From the NCBI GenBank assembly GCA_015234525.1, contig JADGMX010000041.1, positions 310,001 to 374,000 of the forward strand: a stretch of DNA of 64,000 bases, written 5' to 3'. The stretch is from Flavobacterium sp. GTDB lineage: Bacteria; Bacteroidota; Bacteroidia; Flavobacteriales; Flavobacteriaceae. A program made the position numbers and the translations under genes. Positions 25,713 through 34,887 of the stretch are shown here, in pieces (positions within the stretch are counted from its first letter, which is position 1; each line of letters begins with the position of its first letter). A model generated the notes under the pieces. That model made no database searches. It had not been told where the DNA came from and saw only the letters and a program-made list of their open reading frames with translations.

Positions 25713-25798
25713 GCAGCTATTTCCTGCTTTCGCCTGTATCTTTTTTATTCTCGGCTAAAAGCCTCAAATAAAAAAGGATGCCGGCTCTATCAGGGCTG
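25713..25798 (+). repeat. Intergenic repeat, sub-type A, copy 4
   Basis: GCAGCTATTTCCTGCTTTCG ... GTATCTTTTTTATTC ... AATAAAAAAGGATGCCGGCTC ... ATCAGGGCTG. It is slightly diverged at both ends and lies directly after the typA terminator. Confidence 0.7.
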
Positions 25799-25828
25799 CT
25801 GTCGTAAGTTGTTTATGTGCTTTTTTAA

Positions 25829-28135
25829 TTAACGCTTCAGGGAAAAATGACCGCGAACCGTTCTGCCGCCGGAACGGCTGATCACAAACCAATAATCGGT
25901 TGAAGGCAACGCCGCATTGTTGTAAATTCCGTTCCAGCCATAATCATCGCCCGAAAATCGATATAACAATTTGCCATACCGGTCGAAAATATCAACTACC
26001 GCACTGGCTTCAAGATTTTCAATGCGCCAGAAATCGTTGTAACCATCGCCATTCGGCGTAAAAAATCGAGGGTAATCCAAAACAGTGAACGCCACCGGAA
26101 GCGAATTTCCGCATCCGTTCGCATCATTTACAAAAGCAAAATAGTCTCCCGGCGCTAAATTGGTAAAAGTGGCACCTGATTGAAAATTGATTCCGTCAAT
26201 TGAGTATTGGTAGTTGTCGGAGAATCCGCCGACTTCAATCGTAACCGTGTTTCCCGAGTCACGGAAATCGTCGACTCTAACATTGGTAATTATCGCAATT
26301 CCAGATTGAATTACCGTAAAATTCTTGGTCGCCAAACAACCATCAGTCGAAGTTACGGTCACACTATAACTTCCGGGCGCCAAAACAGCAACGCTCGATA
26401 CATTTGTTGCGCCCGTACTCCAATCATAACCGGCATATCCACCCGGAACCGATAATGTTGCAGGCAATGAATCGCAGATGTAAACCATCTCATCGCCAAA
26501 GTCGTTCGGCGAAAAGGTACTTATTATTAAGGTAATTGGTAAAATTCCGTAACAATCAGGACCATTCAGTAATCTGGCATAAATGGTTTGTTGGAAAGCA
26601 ACCGTATTTACGAAATCGTCATCAATAGGATTCGTCTGAGTTTGCGCATCAGCCGCCGACAAATAGTATTCAACTGCAATTCCCGCCGGCAATGAAGGCA
26701 ACAATGCGGGTGTAATCTGCTGATTTAAATTAAAGGTCGTAAATCCATCCTGCAAACCTGTCACATCGCAGACTCTGATTGGAGCCGGTGCTGCCAACGG
26801 ATTATTGACCGTCGAAAGCACAATTGTTGCCACAGAAACACAACCATATTGATTTAGAACTCTTGCATAAAGCGTTCTTGGTCCGCTGTAATAATTGGTC
26901 GGATTCGGGATGTCGTTTACGTCGTTTTCGGCATCGTTCAATGTAATGAAGTACGTAACCTCGCTTAAATTCGGGTCGTTATTGCGAATAAGGTCATCGA
27001 TGATGCGAAGATTGAAATACGCCAATCCATCGCCATCTTCATCGCATTGTACAAGTGTCGTCGGACTATTCACCACCGGCAACTGGGAATATTCGATTGT
27101 CGCTTCGCCTCTGGCAATACATCCAGCCGATCCCAAATTAACATCAACCGTATATGTTCCGCCGTTGGTAACAACATATTGCGCATTTGTAGCGCCTGCA
27201 ATCAACGCACCGTCAACATACCATTGATAGGTGTTGTTCCCGGCTTCAGTGGCGTCTAAGGTTACGGTTTCGCCCTCGCAAACAGGGTTATTGGTTGCAA
27301 ATAAGCGATCCGGACCGATGTTCGTCCCAACGTTGAAACTTCCGCCACCAAGAAAAATTGCCGAATCATACCGAATGTTCTCTTCGTCGGCGATAACTAA
27401 TTTTATATGATAAGTGACACCCGGAGTCACATTCGCCTGAGCGGTCATGACCACGGTTTGTCCGTTAAAATTAGTCGGGTGATTGGCGCTGTTGAATCCG
27501 CCGAAATACTGTGGGTTTTGAGCTTCGCAGCCGTTGTTGCCACCAATTAAAGGGCGCACGGTAGTTACGGCAACCGGAATATTTGTATTTGGTATGATTG
27601 CCAGATTCTGATAGGGTTGGGTGCTGTTTGCTTCCCTAAGCAAGAATGCAAACCCGTCTGAATATCGGCAGGGTGCATTCCCTTGATATTCTTCGGACGC
27701 AAAAATATAATCAAAACTAAAAAAACTGGTTAATGGCGTAAAATCGAATTCGAGGATGGTAGCGTTATAGGTTCGGCCAATTCCGAGAGCTTGTTCCAAA
27801 TCGGAGTCGCCAAGCCAGTCCACAGTACCTTCGTCAATCAGGTTGTTATTTGGTCCTTCGGTCCTTGAAGCGCGCGAAGTGCTTAAAACGATTCCACTCG
27901 AGAACGGGAATGCGCCTGTCGGCTCGACGAAATAGCCATAGCTTTGTTCGCCATTGCTAAAAGGATCACCGGTTACCGAAAAGTTCGATACCTGAGCACA
28001 CGGACTGTTACTGAGTAATACGTTTTCAACAAGATATTGTGCAGAATAGGAATCATCTACCTGAATGTATTGTGAAAAACCTACGGTTGATAGGAGGATG
28101 GCGAATAGGAGAATCGCCTTATTAACGAGTTTCAT
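25829..28135 (-). CDS. T9SS type B surface protein with choice-of-anchor L domain
   Basis: 768 residues. A signal peptide (LFAILLSTVGFSQ) is followed by a choice-of-anchor L domain at about 35-270 (GIVLSTSRASRTEGPN; FDYIFASEEYQGNAPCRYSDGFAFLL), an Ig-like/PKD-type segment (CEGETVTLDATEAGNNTYQWY), repeated beta-sandwich units with CDxxG-like motifs, and the gliding-motility/T9SS type B C-terminal domain from about 685 (RFFTPNGDGYNDFWRIENL). It is probably exported by type IX secretion and surface-attached. The promoter TATCTTTG overlaps the end of the upstream permease gene. Confidence 0.9.
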   Translation of the reverse strand: MKLVNKAILLFAILLSTVGFSQYIQVDDSYSAQYLVENVLLSNSPCAQVSNFSVTGDPFSNGEQSYGYFVEPTGAFPFSSGIVLSTSRASRTEGPNNNLIDEGTVDWLGDSDLEQALGIGRTYNATILEFDFTPLTSFFSFDYIFASEEYQGNAPCRYSDGFAFLLREANSTQPYQNLAIIPNTNIPVAVTTVRPLIGGNNGCEAQNPQYFGGFNSANHPTNFNGQTVVMTAQANVTPGVTYHIKLVIADEENIRYDSAIFLGGGSFNVGTNIGPDRLFATNNPVCEGETVTLDATEAGNNTYQWYVDGALIAGATNAQYVVTNGGTYTVDVNLGSAGCIARGEATIEYSQLPVVNSPTTLVQCDEDGDGLAYFNLRIIDDLIRNNDPNLSEVTYFITLNDAENDVNDIPNPTNYYSGPRTLYARVLNQYGCVSVATIVLSTVNNPLAAPAPIRVCDVTGLQDGFTTFNLNQQITPALLPSLPAGIAVEYYLSAADAQTQTNPIDDDFVNTVAFQQTIYARLLNGPDCYGILPITLIISTFSPNDFGDEMVYICDSLPATLSVPGGYAGYDWSTGATNVSSVAVLAPGSYSVTVTSTDGCLATKNFTVIQSGIAIITNVRVDDFRDSGNTVTIEVGGFSDNYQYSIDGINFQSGATFTNLAPGDYFAFVNDANGCGNSLPVAFTVLDYPRFFTPNGDGYNDFWRIENLEASAVVDIFDRYGKLLYRFSGDDYGWNGIYNNAALPSTDYWFVISRSGGRTVRGHFSLKR

Positions 28136-28143
28136 AGCGGCAA

Positions 28144-28151
28144 CAAAGATA
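28144..28151 (-). promoter_or_regulatory. -7 box TATCTTTG for the T9SS type B gene
   Basis: Minus-strand TATCTTTG begins directly after the permease stop codon and ends 8 bases before the next ATG, so the T9SS gene can be expressed apart from the ABC genes, with a very short leader. Confidence 0.5.
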
Positions 28152-28991
28152 CTATAAATCGCGTTTTCTTAGAATCTTATATGACATTAACACGAAAATA
28201 ACAGTCCACGCCACTACAATGATAATTGCACTTAAAGGAACGCTATAATCCTTGAAATTTTGTTGTCCGGAAATGGTGTTTTCTATGGCTTTTATCGCTG
28301 AAATTCTCGTTATTGGCTCAACGATCAGATTTGACATCGATTCCAGGGGCAAAAATTGAGTAACTGCCGTTGTCTGTTCACTCGATCCAAGAAAGGTAAA
28401 GCGGAGTAAGGCGTAGATAATTCCTTCGATAATATTCCAAATAAGCAGAAAACCCAACGCAAATGCCGATCGTTTGACCAATATTCCAAGGAAAAGGCAA
28501 AATGAAAAGAAGCCGGTCAGTTTTAAAAAGTAGGCCAGGAGATATTCAAGGTCGCTAAAAATGATGCCGACTTCGGTATATGACGAAAATGATAACCCGA
28601 GAATCAGCGACAATATAAAGACAAATACGGTCGACCCAAAAGCAAATAATAAAACCGTCAGGAATTTTGAGAGAACAAACTCTTTTTTGCTCATTCCGTC
28701 AATCAAATTCTGCTTCAGCGTCCCATAACTGTATTCGTTTGCCATCATCGATACGATGACAATTGCGAGGAATAATTTGAGTCCGCCGGCAACATAGGTA
28801 TTAAAATGCCAGATATACGGAAAATTGAAGATGCCTTGTTCGGCGATATGCAGCTTAAAACTTCCGATGTTGATTTTAATCGAAGCAATAAGCGCGATAA
28901 ATGACAGCAGAACAAAATAACTGATAAGAAGTATGCGGCTTGCACGGTTTTTCCAGATCTTTTGGAGTTCAATTGATATCAGACGTTTCAT
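28152..28991 (-). CDS. ABC-2 type transporter permease
   Basis: 279 residues with about six hydrophobic segments: near 20-40, 65-85 (GLKLFLAIVIVSMMANEYSYGT), 108-132, 150-175, 178-205 and 248-270. The MMANEYSYGTLKQNLIDG segment after TM2 is characteristic of ABC-2 exporters. It overlaps the ATP-binding gene by one base (TAATG). Together they form a two-gene exporter of unknown substrate, of the type annotated for antibiotic or peptide export and gliding-type GldF relatives. No periplasmic partner is adjacent. Confidence 0.85.
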   Translation of the reverse strand: MKRLISIELQKIWKNRASRILLISYFVLLSFIALIASIKINIGSFKLHIAEQGIFNFPYIWHFNTYVAGGLKLFLAIVIVSMMANEYSYGTLKQNLIDGMSKKEFVLSKFLTVLLFAFGSTVFVFILSLILGLSFSSYTEVGIIFSDLEYLLAYFLKLTGFFSFCLFLGILVKRSAFALGFLLIWNIIEGIIYALLRFTFLGSSEQTTAVTQFLPLESMSNLIVEPITRISAIKAIENTISGQQNFKDYSVPLSAIIIVVAWTVIFVLMSYKILRKRDL

Positions 28992-29899
28992 TAATTTTTG
29001 GTTGTGCTTGTTAATTGTAAGAACTGTTCTTCTAAACTGATTTTTCGCTTGACCAGATGGTTGAGATACACGCCGTTTTGCGCAAAATACCGATTGAGGT
29101 CGGCCGCATCCACAGGTTTATAAAAAGTGGCTATTACCGTTTTAGGTTCCTCGGTGATCGTTGCCAGATCGGGATGTTGTTTTAACGCCGATTTGAGCGA
29201 AACCAGATCATAGGCATTAAGTTCAAAGTGGGCGTCGTTGGCAGACATATTGTCAACTTTTCCCGAGTAGAGGATTTCGCCTTTTCGAAGAACAAGCACA
29301 TGGCTGCAAACTTTTTCAACTTCGTCTAGAAGGTGTGAGGCCAGCAAAATGGTCGTTCCGTGTGAAGCGATTTGCTTGATGATATCGCGGATTTGATGAA
29401 TACCTTGTGGATCAAGTCCGTTGGTCGGTTCGTCGAGGATCAGAATTTCAGGATCATTAAGCAATGCTGATGCGATTGCCAAACGCTGTTTCATTCCGAG
29501 TGAAAACGTCCGGAACTTGCTGTCGGCACGATCGGTTAGCCCAACTACTTCCAGTTTTTCACTGATTTTGTTATAGCTGATTCCCTTGATTTTGCAAACC
29601 AGTTGAAGGTTTTCGCGCGCGGTCATGTATGGGTAGAAGTTCGGGCGTTCGATAATGGCGCCTACTTTTTTTAGCGCGTCGTGGGTGGGAACTTTTCCGC
29701 CGAACCATTGATAGTCGCCAGAAGTTTTATTGACCACGTTCAAGACGATTCCGAGTGTGGTGGATTTCCCGCTGCCGTTCGGACCGAGAATTCCGTAAAC
29801 ATTGCCTTTGTGAATCTCGAGTGATACGTTTTTGACCGCGTGAACCAGGCCGTAACGTTTATTGAGATTCGTGATGGTGAGAATGGGCTGTTCTTGCAT
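28991..29899 (-). CDS. ABC transporter ATP-binding protein (ABC-2 exporter)
   Basis: 302 residues: Walker A GPNGSGKST near 38-46, Q-loop region, signature FSLGMKQRLAIASALL near 133, Walker B ILILDEPTNGLDPQG and H-loop LLASHLLDEVEKV. A C-terminal extension of about 80 residues (from 220) is typical of exporters of the CcmA/NatA kind. It powers the permease encoded next in the operon. Confidence 0.93.
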   Translation of the reverse strand: MQEQPILTITNLNKRYGLVHAVKNVSLEIHKGNVYGILGPNGSGKSTTLGIVLNVVNKTSGDYQWFGGKVPTHDALKKVGAIIERPNFYPYMTARENLQLVCKIKGISYNKISEKLEVVGLTDRADSKFRTFSLGMKQRLAIASALLNDPEILILDEPTNGLDPQGIHQIRDIIKQIASHGTTILLASHLLDEVEKVCSHVLVLRKGEILYSGKVDNMSANDAHFELNAYDLVSLKSALKQHPDLATITEEPKTVIATFYKPVDAADLNRYFAQNGVYLNHLVKRKISLEEQFLQLTSTTKN

Positions 29900-29961
29900 T
29901 TGGTTGGTTTGTCGGATTGGACGACTAAGATAACCAAATGTTACCGCAAATATTTCAAGAA

Positions 29962-30159
29962 TTAGTTGCCCGATACAGAAGTCGGATCGGAAGCGGAGTT
30001 GGCTGTAGGCGATTCTGATGAAAATTCAGAGTTGCAAACTTTGCATTTTAGTTTTTCAAGACTATTGTTTTTTGAGACTATCGGTACATATTTATGACCA
30101 AATAAAACACATAGAACTTCGCCTTGCAAACAACCTTCGGTGTAGATTATCGATTTCAT
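29962..30159 (-). CDS. Small zinc-ribbon-like protein (65 aa)
   Basis: The ORF-track start at 30180 is a TTG inside the -7 box TACGTTTG (30178-30185), so the ATG at 30159 is preferred, giving 65 residues starting MKSIIYTEGCLQGEVLC. Cysteines and a histidine are arranged VLCVLFGHKY ... LKCKVCNSEF, like the short phage-type C-LFGH-CxxC proteins (DUF1660-like), and could bind zinc. The C-terminus is Ser-rich and probably disordered. No function can be given. It is separate from the ABC operon (62 bp). Confidence 0.6.
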   Translation of the reverse strand: MKSIIYTEGCLQGEVLCVLFGHKYVPIVSKNNSLEKLKCKVCNSEFSSESPTANSASDPTSVSGN

Positions 30160-30177
30160 TACGCTGATATTGGAAGT

Positions 30178-30185
30178 CAAACGTA
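30178..30185 (-). promoter_or_regulatory. -7 box TACGTTTG for the zinc-ribbon-like gene
   Basis: Minus-strand TACGTTTG, 19-26 bases before ATG 30159. It covers the alternative TTG start, which decides the start choice. Confidence 0.5.
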
Positions 30186-30288
30186 TACAAAAACATCTAT
30201 GAAATACTAAAATAATCGACTAAATACACGAATTTATATAATTTCAATGTATATTCTTACAAATGAGATAGTTGAGATTACGTCAGTT

Positions 30289-30399
30289 GCATGAGCGATT
30301 GGCGCGGAAAGCCCGGAGCTCTGGCGAGGACTTGCAGCAAAAGCGCGACGGCCAAATACGAGGTTGAATGTGAACAACTTATATCTGGCCGGCATGCCC
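30289..30399 (+). repeat. Intergenic repeat, sub-type B, copy 1
   Basis: 111 bp: GCATGAGCGATTGGCGCGG, AAGCCCGGAGC, GAGGACTTGCAGC, AAGCGCGACGGCC, a variable AT-rich 25 bp, then GGCCGGCATGCCC. It is GC-rich in an AT-rich gap, 12 bp beyond the stop of the NA37 gene. It matches copy 2 at 51830 nearly base for base outside the variable part. The ORFs across it (30278-30592, 30291-30581) are not genes. Confidence 0.85.
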
Positions 30400-30410
30400 A
30401 AAAACTAAAT

Positions 30411-31469
30411 TTAGGATTTTTGCTCTTTATTGAAATATACCAGATAATAGTACATTTGTTTCTCTTCGTCCCAACCTTTTTCGACGAATTTCTCGGCGCT
30501 TTCAGGGTTGATGAAATCGAGTTTAATCTGAATATTGGTGTCGAGGTTGATAACGTTTTTGATCGATTTCCGCGCATCTGAAACTGCGGCATTCGCGATC
30601 GGGAACGAGGTTACGTCTTCGATGCTGTATTTTTCACCTTTGTCGACTTTGTAGTTCTTGAATTCGGGAATAAGATCCGGGTTATCCAGGACTTCGTTCA
30701 GGAAATTGGTTTCTTCGAACTGGTCATTTTTAGCGAAATAATTCACAGACCGGTTCATAAACATCACTTCCTCTTTTTTGTCTTCGGCGGGAAGAACAAC
30801 GTCTTTCGCGAAGTTTTGGCAGAATTTGAGGTATTTTTTGGTGATGAAATTTTCGTCCTCGAAAGCATCAACCGAAAGGAAATGCTCAAGCCAGTAGCGC
30901 GCATCATAACGGTTGCTATCAACGGTGAGAATCTTGTAGCCCTCGTCTTTTTTGTAATTGAAGATCAGACAGCCTTTGTCGAGTTTGCTCAAACTGACGC
31001 CTTGCTGAAGCATCATTTCGAGTTGCGATTCTTTTTCGGTGAATTGAAGGAAATCGGCCTGGATTTCACTTTTAAAGATTCCGATAGCGTCGACTACGTT
31101 ATTATCGATGTTGATGTTTGTAAAATGCGCGACGTAAACCTCACCGTTTTTGATATGCGGGTGATTTGACTGATCGAACAAATGACGTGTGATCTTTGCT
31201 GAAACAGCGTGAAAATTGTCTGAATTCTCAAAAACCTCGTTTGAGAAATTGTACATGTCGTTGTACTCGAGGTCGACATCGTGTGCAAATTGGTAATAGT
31301 TTTCCTCTTTCTCGCGAAACGGTTTTAGAAAGAATTCTTTGAGCAGAGGCACGATCTCGTCGTTGAGAGAGGTTGGTTGCTCCGATAAAAAAATAGGCTC
31401 GTTACGGCTTTTGTTACCGACGCGGTGAATGGACAGCGTCTCGATTTGTGCGTTAAAAAGGTTGATCAT
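30411..31469 (-). CDS. Nucleoid-associated protein, NA37/YejK family
   Basis: 352 residues matching the NA37 (YejK/NdpA) family: IETLSIHRVGNKSRNEP at the N-terminus, central VVDAIGIFKSEIQADFLQ and LDKGCLIFNYKKDEGYKILTVD, DARYWLEHFL. Family members bind double-stranded DNA and associate with the nucleoid; details in Bacteroidota are unknown. It lies 31 bp downstream of the pRiA4b-like gene on the same strand. Confidence 0.88.
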   Translation of the reverse strand: MINLFNAQIETLSIHRVGNKSRNEPIFLSEQPTSLNDEIVPLLKEFFLKPFREKEENYYQFAHDVDLEYNDMYNFSNEVFENSDNFHAVSAKITRHLFDQSNHPHIKNGEVYVAHFTNINIDNNVVDAIGIFKSEIQADFLQFTEKESQLEMMLQQGVSLSKLDKGCLIFNYKKDEGYKILTVDSNRYDARYWLEHFLSVDAFEDENFITKKYLKFCQNFAKDVVLPAEDKKEEVMFMNRSVNYFAKNDQFEETNFLNEVLDNPDLIPEFKNYKVDKGEKYSIEDVTSFPIANAAVSDARKSIKNVINLDTNIQIKLDFINPESAEKFVEKGWDEEKQMYYYLVYFNKEQKS

Positions 31470-31500
31470 TTATAGAAGGCTTGTGGCCGGTTACAATTAG

Positions 31501-32043
31501 TTAATTCCAGTTTTCATCAAATCCGAAGTCCTCGAAGTTGTCGCCACCATCGAGCATGTCGAGATCGTCTTCATCATAATCGTCTTCGTCGTAATCAAAA
31601 TCGGCAGACGAATCGGAGAATTCTTTTTCCGGTGCCTCGGCGGGCATTTGACCGTGGGAGAAAAGTACGGTTGGATAGTCGGCTCCGACTTCAGTTTCTT
31701 CGATGGCGGCGAGTTCGATTAAGAATGTCCACATGTTCAGGAAATCGTACACGTAGATGATTTTGGTTTGATCTTCATTGAGCAATTCCGATAATTGGTA
31801 ATCGCTCATTATTTTTTGTTCGCCCGGAATGTCGCCGGTATCGAATAGTGAGATTTCTTCGTCCTGGTTCCATTGATCGTCGCAAGTGTAAAATGAGGCA
31901 ATGTCGTTACCGTCGAAACCAAATGCATTGACGATGGAGTTGTGGAAATCCTCTAAAGAATCCTCTTCAAGTATAGCGATATCGCGGAAAACATCGTCTT
32001 CAGCGTCTAGGATTACCCTGAATTTATAGACCATGGTGCTCAA
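31501..32043 (-). CDS. pRiA4b ORF-3-like protein with acidic tail
   Basis: 180 residues. Residues 4-125 match the pRiA4b ORF-3-like/'IS1096 passenger' fold (VYKFRVILDAEDDVFRDI; FHNSIVNAFGFDGNDIASFY; KIIYVYDFLNMWTFLIEL). From about 140 the chain is almost entirely D/E (DYDEDDYDEDDLDML). Despite the family name there is no transposon here. It is probably cotranscribed with the NA37 gene. A role in nucleic-acid or protein binding through the acidic tail is a guess. Confidence 0.85.
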   Translation of the reverse strand: MSTMVYKFRVILDAEDDVFRDIAILEEDSLEDFHNSIVNAFGFDGNDIASFYTCDDQWNQDEEISLFDTGDIPGEQKIMSDYQLSELLNEDQTKIIYVYDFLNMWTFLIELAAIEETEVGADYPTVLFSHGQMPAEAPEKEFSDSSADFDYDEDDYDEDDLDMLDGGDNFEDFGFDENWN

Positions 32044-32112
32044 AATTTGTTAGGCGGCAAAGTTAAAACAATAATCGGGTGCGTTGAAAAAAGTAATTAA
32101 CAAAAGGATGTG

Positions 32113-32481
32113 TTATGGCTCGGCGATCCACCATTGATTGCCAAAAGGATCTTCGAAGCCGGCGCTGAAACCGTAATCTTTATGACTGGGTTCATATAGG
32201 CTGATCGCGTTGTTGTGAAGCGCTTTTTCATAGATATCGCTAACGTTATCAACAAAGATGAACATGCCTGCGGATTTTGCCGGAAAATTTTCAGTTGCTT
32301 GTGCAAACATGATCACGGCCTTGCCAATTGTGATTTCGGCGTGCATGATGTGATTTTCGTTGTTGGGAACGATTAATTGATCTTCAGCTTGAAAGACAAC
32401 TTTGGCAAATGTGCTGAAACCGTCGGCATCGTTCAGGATCAGGTACGGCATAACCGGGAGATACTGTGATGGAATTTTCAT
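32113..32481 (-). CDS. VOC-family protein (PhnB/glyoxalase-like)
   Basis: About 122 residues in the VOC fold of the PhnB type: PYLILNDADGFSTFAKVVF, HAEITIGKAVIMFAQA, GMFIFVDNVSDIYEKAL, and the typical end GFEDPFGNQWWIAEP. The ORF-track start at 32496 is TTG; the ATG at 32481 is preferred. Such proteins bind metals or small molecules (glyoxalase, dioxygenase or resistance roles). The substrate is unknown. Confidence 0.85.
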   Translation of the reverse strand: MKIPSQYLPVMPYLILNDADGFSTFAKVVFQAEDQLIVPNNENHIMHAEITIGKAVIMFAQATENFPAKSAGMFIFVDNVSDIYEKALHNNAISLYEPSHKDYGFSAGFEDPFGNQWWIAEP

Positions 32482-32622
32482 AATTATTATTTTCAAATGA
32501 GTTATAAAGCTAATAAAGCTGCGGTCAACTTCCTACAGTTCATCACTAAAATCCGACACTTCGGTACAACTCATTTTTTACACTCGGCGCCGCGTTGCAC
32601 TTTCGCAGTATAAATCTTTACT

Positions 32623-34779
32623 ATGAAAGCAATCATTACATTTTTGACGATTTTAATTTGTTTGCAGATGTCGGCTCAAACTCAGATTTCCGGTATTGTT
32701 AGCGATGACAAAGGAAAAGCGGTTACTGGCGCAAACGTTTTTATCGAAGGTACTTACGACGGCGATATTACTGATGAGAACGGCGCATTTTTATTTACAA
32801 CTACTGAGTCGGGTGTTCAGATACTGACCGTGAATGCAATTCTATATGAGTCGCAGCAGATCGCAGTCACGCCCGAAGATCTTCAGCCCGTAACCATAAT
32901 TCTGAAAAAGGCTGGCAACGCACTCGACGAGGTGGTGATCACTGCCGGCACATTTGAGACAGGCGACAAATCGAGGGCAGCGGTGTTAAAGCCTTTAGAT
33001 ATAGTAACTACAGCCGGATCGGCGGGAAATATTATTGCGGCACTGCAAACACTTCCGGGGACGCAAATGGCTGCTGATGACGGCCGGCTATTTGTGCGTG
33101 GCGGCGAAGCCAACGAAACTCAAACCTTTATTGATGGCGTACGCGTCGCTCAACCATACGGCGCTCAGGTCAACAATATGCCAACGCGTGGCCGCTTTTC
33201 ACCATTTTTATTTAGTGGAATTTCCTTTTCGACCGGTGGTTATGGCGCCGAGTTTGGCGATGCGCTGTCGAGCGTACTGCTGCTCAACACCATCAACGAA
33301 CCCGAAGAAGACGCTACCGACATTTCACTGATGACCGTGGGCCTCGGCATTGGCCATACAAAGAAGTGGGATCGACGTTCTTTAAGCATCAACCTTTCAT
33401 ACACCGACCTTGAGCCGTATCATCTTGCTGTTCCTCAGAATGTCTATTGGAACCGCGCATTTCGGTCGCTGTCGGGCGAGGCGGTTTTCCGGCAAAAGTT
33501 TGAAGACGGTTTGTTAAAGATTTATGCAGCGTTTGATGCTTCAAAATTTGATTTCAACCAGCAACGTATCGATTTGCCAAAAAGCAGGATTAACTTAAAT
33601 AATGATAATTTTTATCTGAATTCGACTTACAGCGGATACATTGGCGGAAACTGGAATATTAGCGGCGGATTAAGCTATGGCTATTCAAACAATGACATTG
33701 ATATCGATGCAAATAATCTATCAAATGATGAACATGCGGTTCATGCCAAGGTCAAATTGATAAAGAAATTTTCTGGAAAAGTCAGGCTGACAGCGGGCGT
33801 CGAGCATTTTCAGACCAGATTTGCCGAAGGTTATCAGCAACCTCAAAACGATAATGTTACTGCAAATTTTAATTCCGCCATTACTGCCGCATTTGTCGAA
33901 ACAGACATTAGTATTGTCGGGAATCTTGCCGGTCGCATCGGCTTGCGGGCTTCTTATAATGACCTTTTGAATGAGAGCAATATTTCGCCGCGGATGTCAC
34001 TTGGATATCAGATCAATAAACATCATCAATTATCGATTGCTTATGGCGATTATGCGCAGGCTCCTGATAACGATGTTTTGAAATATTCTGACAGTTATTC
34101 AATTAAAAATCAGAAGTCTGAACATTATATTGTAAACCATCAGTTCAGTATTTCAAAACGTTTGCTTCGAACGGAAATTTACTATAAAAAATATGCTGAT
34201 CTGATAACTTTTGCGGCAAGTGAATCGGCTTTTGCAAACGGATTATCTAATGGCGGTTATGGCTTTGCCAAAGGTGTTGATGTGTTTTGGCGCGATAACA
34301 AATCGATTACTAACGTCGAATACTGGCTGTCGTATTCTTATATCGATACCAAACGAAAATATCGCGATTTTCCGGTTGAGGCCACACCCAACTTTGCTGC
34401 CAAGCACACGCTGTCGGCTGTCGGAAAGTATTGGATCAACAGCTTGAGGTCGCAGTTGAGCGTGACGAACTCTTTCGCTTCGGGGCGGCCGTTCCACGAT
34501 CCTAACAAAGCCGGTTACCTTCAAAGCAAAACCAGGGCCTATAATAATTTAAGTTTGAGCTGGGCTTATTTGCTGACAGCGCAGAAAATATTGTATTTCT
34601 CAGTTTCTAATGTTTTAGGATCCGAAAATGTTTTCAATTACGAATATTCTGCAACGCCAAATGAAAGCGGCCAACTGAGCAGGCGCGCCATAAACCAAAC
34701 TGCAGACAGGTTTTTCTTTGTGGGTTTCTTCTGGACCATCAGCAATGACAAAACAAATAATCAGCTTAAAAACCTGTAA
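32623..34779 (+). CDS. TonB-dependent receptor with carboxypeptidase-regulatory-like N-terminus
   Basis: 718 residues: signal peptide (ILICLQMSAQTQ), a CarboxypepD_reg-like domain at about 22-95 (ISGIVSDDKGKAVTGANVFIEG), a TonB-box-like EVVITAG near 108, a plug domain (LQTLPGTQMAADDGRLFVRGGEANETQTFIDG) and a 22-strand-type barrel to the C-terminus, which ends in DKTNNQLKNL instead of an aromatic residue. It takes up an unknown ligand. It precedes the TPR gene and the kinase/2TM/LytTR operon by 108 bp, so it may be regulated by or report to it. Confidence 0.9.
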   Translation: MKAIITFLTILICLQMSAQTQISGIVSDDKGKAVTGANVFIEGTYDGDITDENGAFLFTTTESGVQILTVNAILYESQQIAVTPEDLQPVTIILKKAGNALDEVVITAGTFETGDKSRAAVLKPLDIVTTAGSAGNIIAALQTLPGTQMAADDGRLFVRGGEANETQTFIDGVRVAQPYGAQVNNMPTRGRFSPFLFSGISFSTGGYGAEFGDALSSVLLLNTINEPEEDATDISLMTVGLGIGHTKKWDRRSLSINLSYTDLEPYHLAVPQNVYWNRAFRSLSGEAVFRQKFEDGLLKIYAAFDASKFDFNQQRIDLPKSRINLNNDNFYLNSTYSGYIGGNWNISGGLSYGYSNNDIDIDANNLSNDEHAVHAKVKLIKKFSGKVRLTAGVEHFQTRFAEGYQQPQNDNVTANFNSAITAAFVETDISIVGNLAGRIGLRASYNDLLNESNISPRMSLGYQINKHHQLSIAYGDYAQAPDNDVLKYSDSYSIKNQKSEHYIVNHQFSISKRLLRTEIYYKKYADLITFAASESAFANGLSNGGYGFAKGVDVFWRDNKSITNVEYWLSYSYIDTKRKYRDFPVEATPNFAAKHTLSAVGKYWINSLRSQLSVTNSFASGRPFHDPNKAGYLQSKTRAYNNLSLSWAYLLTAQKILYFSVSNVLGSENVFNYEYSATPNESGQLSRRAINQTADRFFFVGFFWTISNDKTNNQLKNL

Positions 34780-34887
34780 GTACGATTCGTCCCCGAAATT
34801 CTACAGTTGAGTCAGCTTTCTTTTCAAAATCATTTTTACAGAAGAACCTTTGTCTAATCAAATAACAAATCATTTAAAAATAAGATC

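Noticed and set aside
30278-30592. ORFs crossing B repeat copy 1
   Set aside because: Both frames arise from the GC-rich repeat and the end of the NA37 gene and do not recur at copy 2.
31501-32043. Transposon remnant, from the 'IS1096 passenger' family name
   Set aside because: No transposase, inverted ends or composition change is nearby; the name is only historical.
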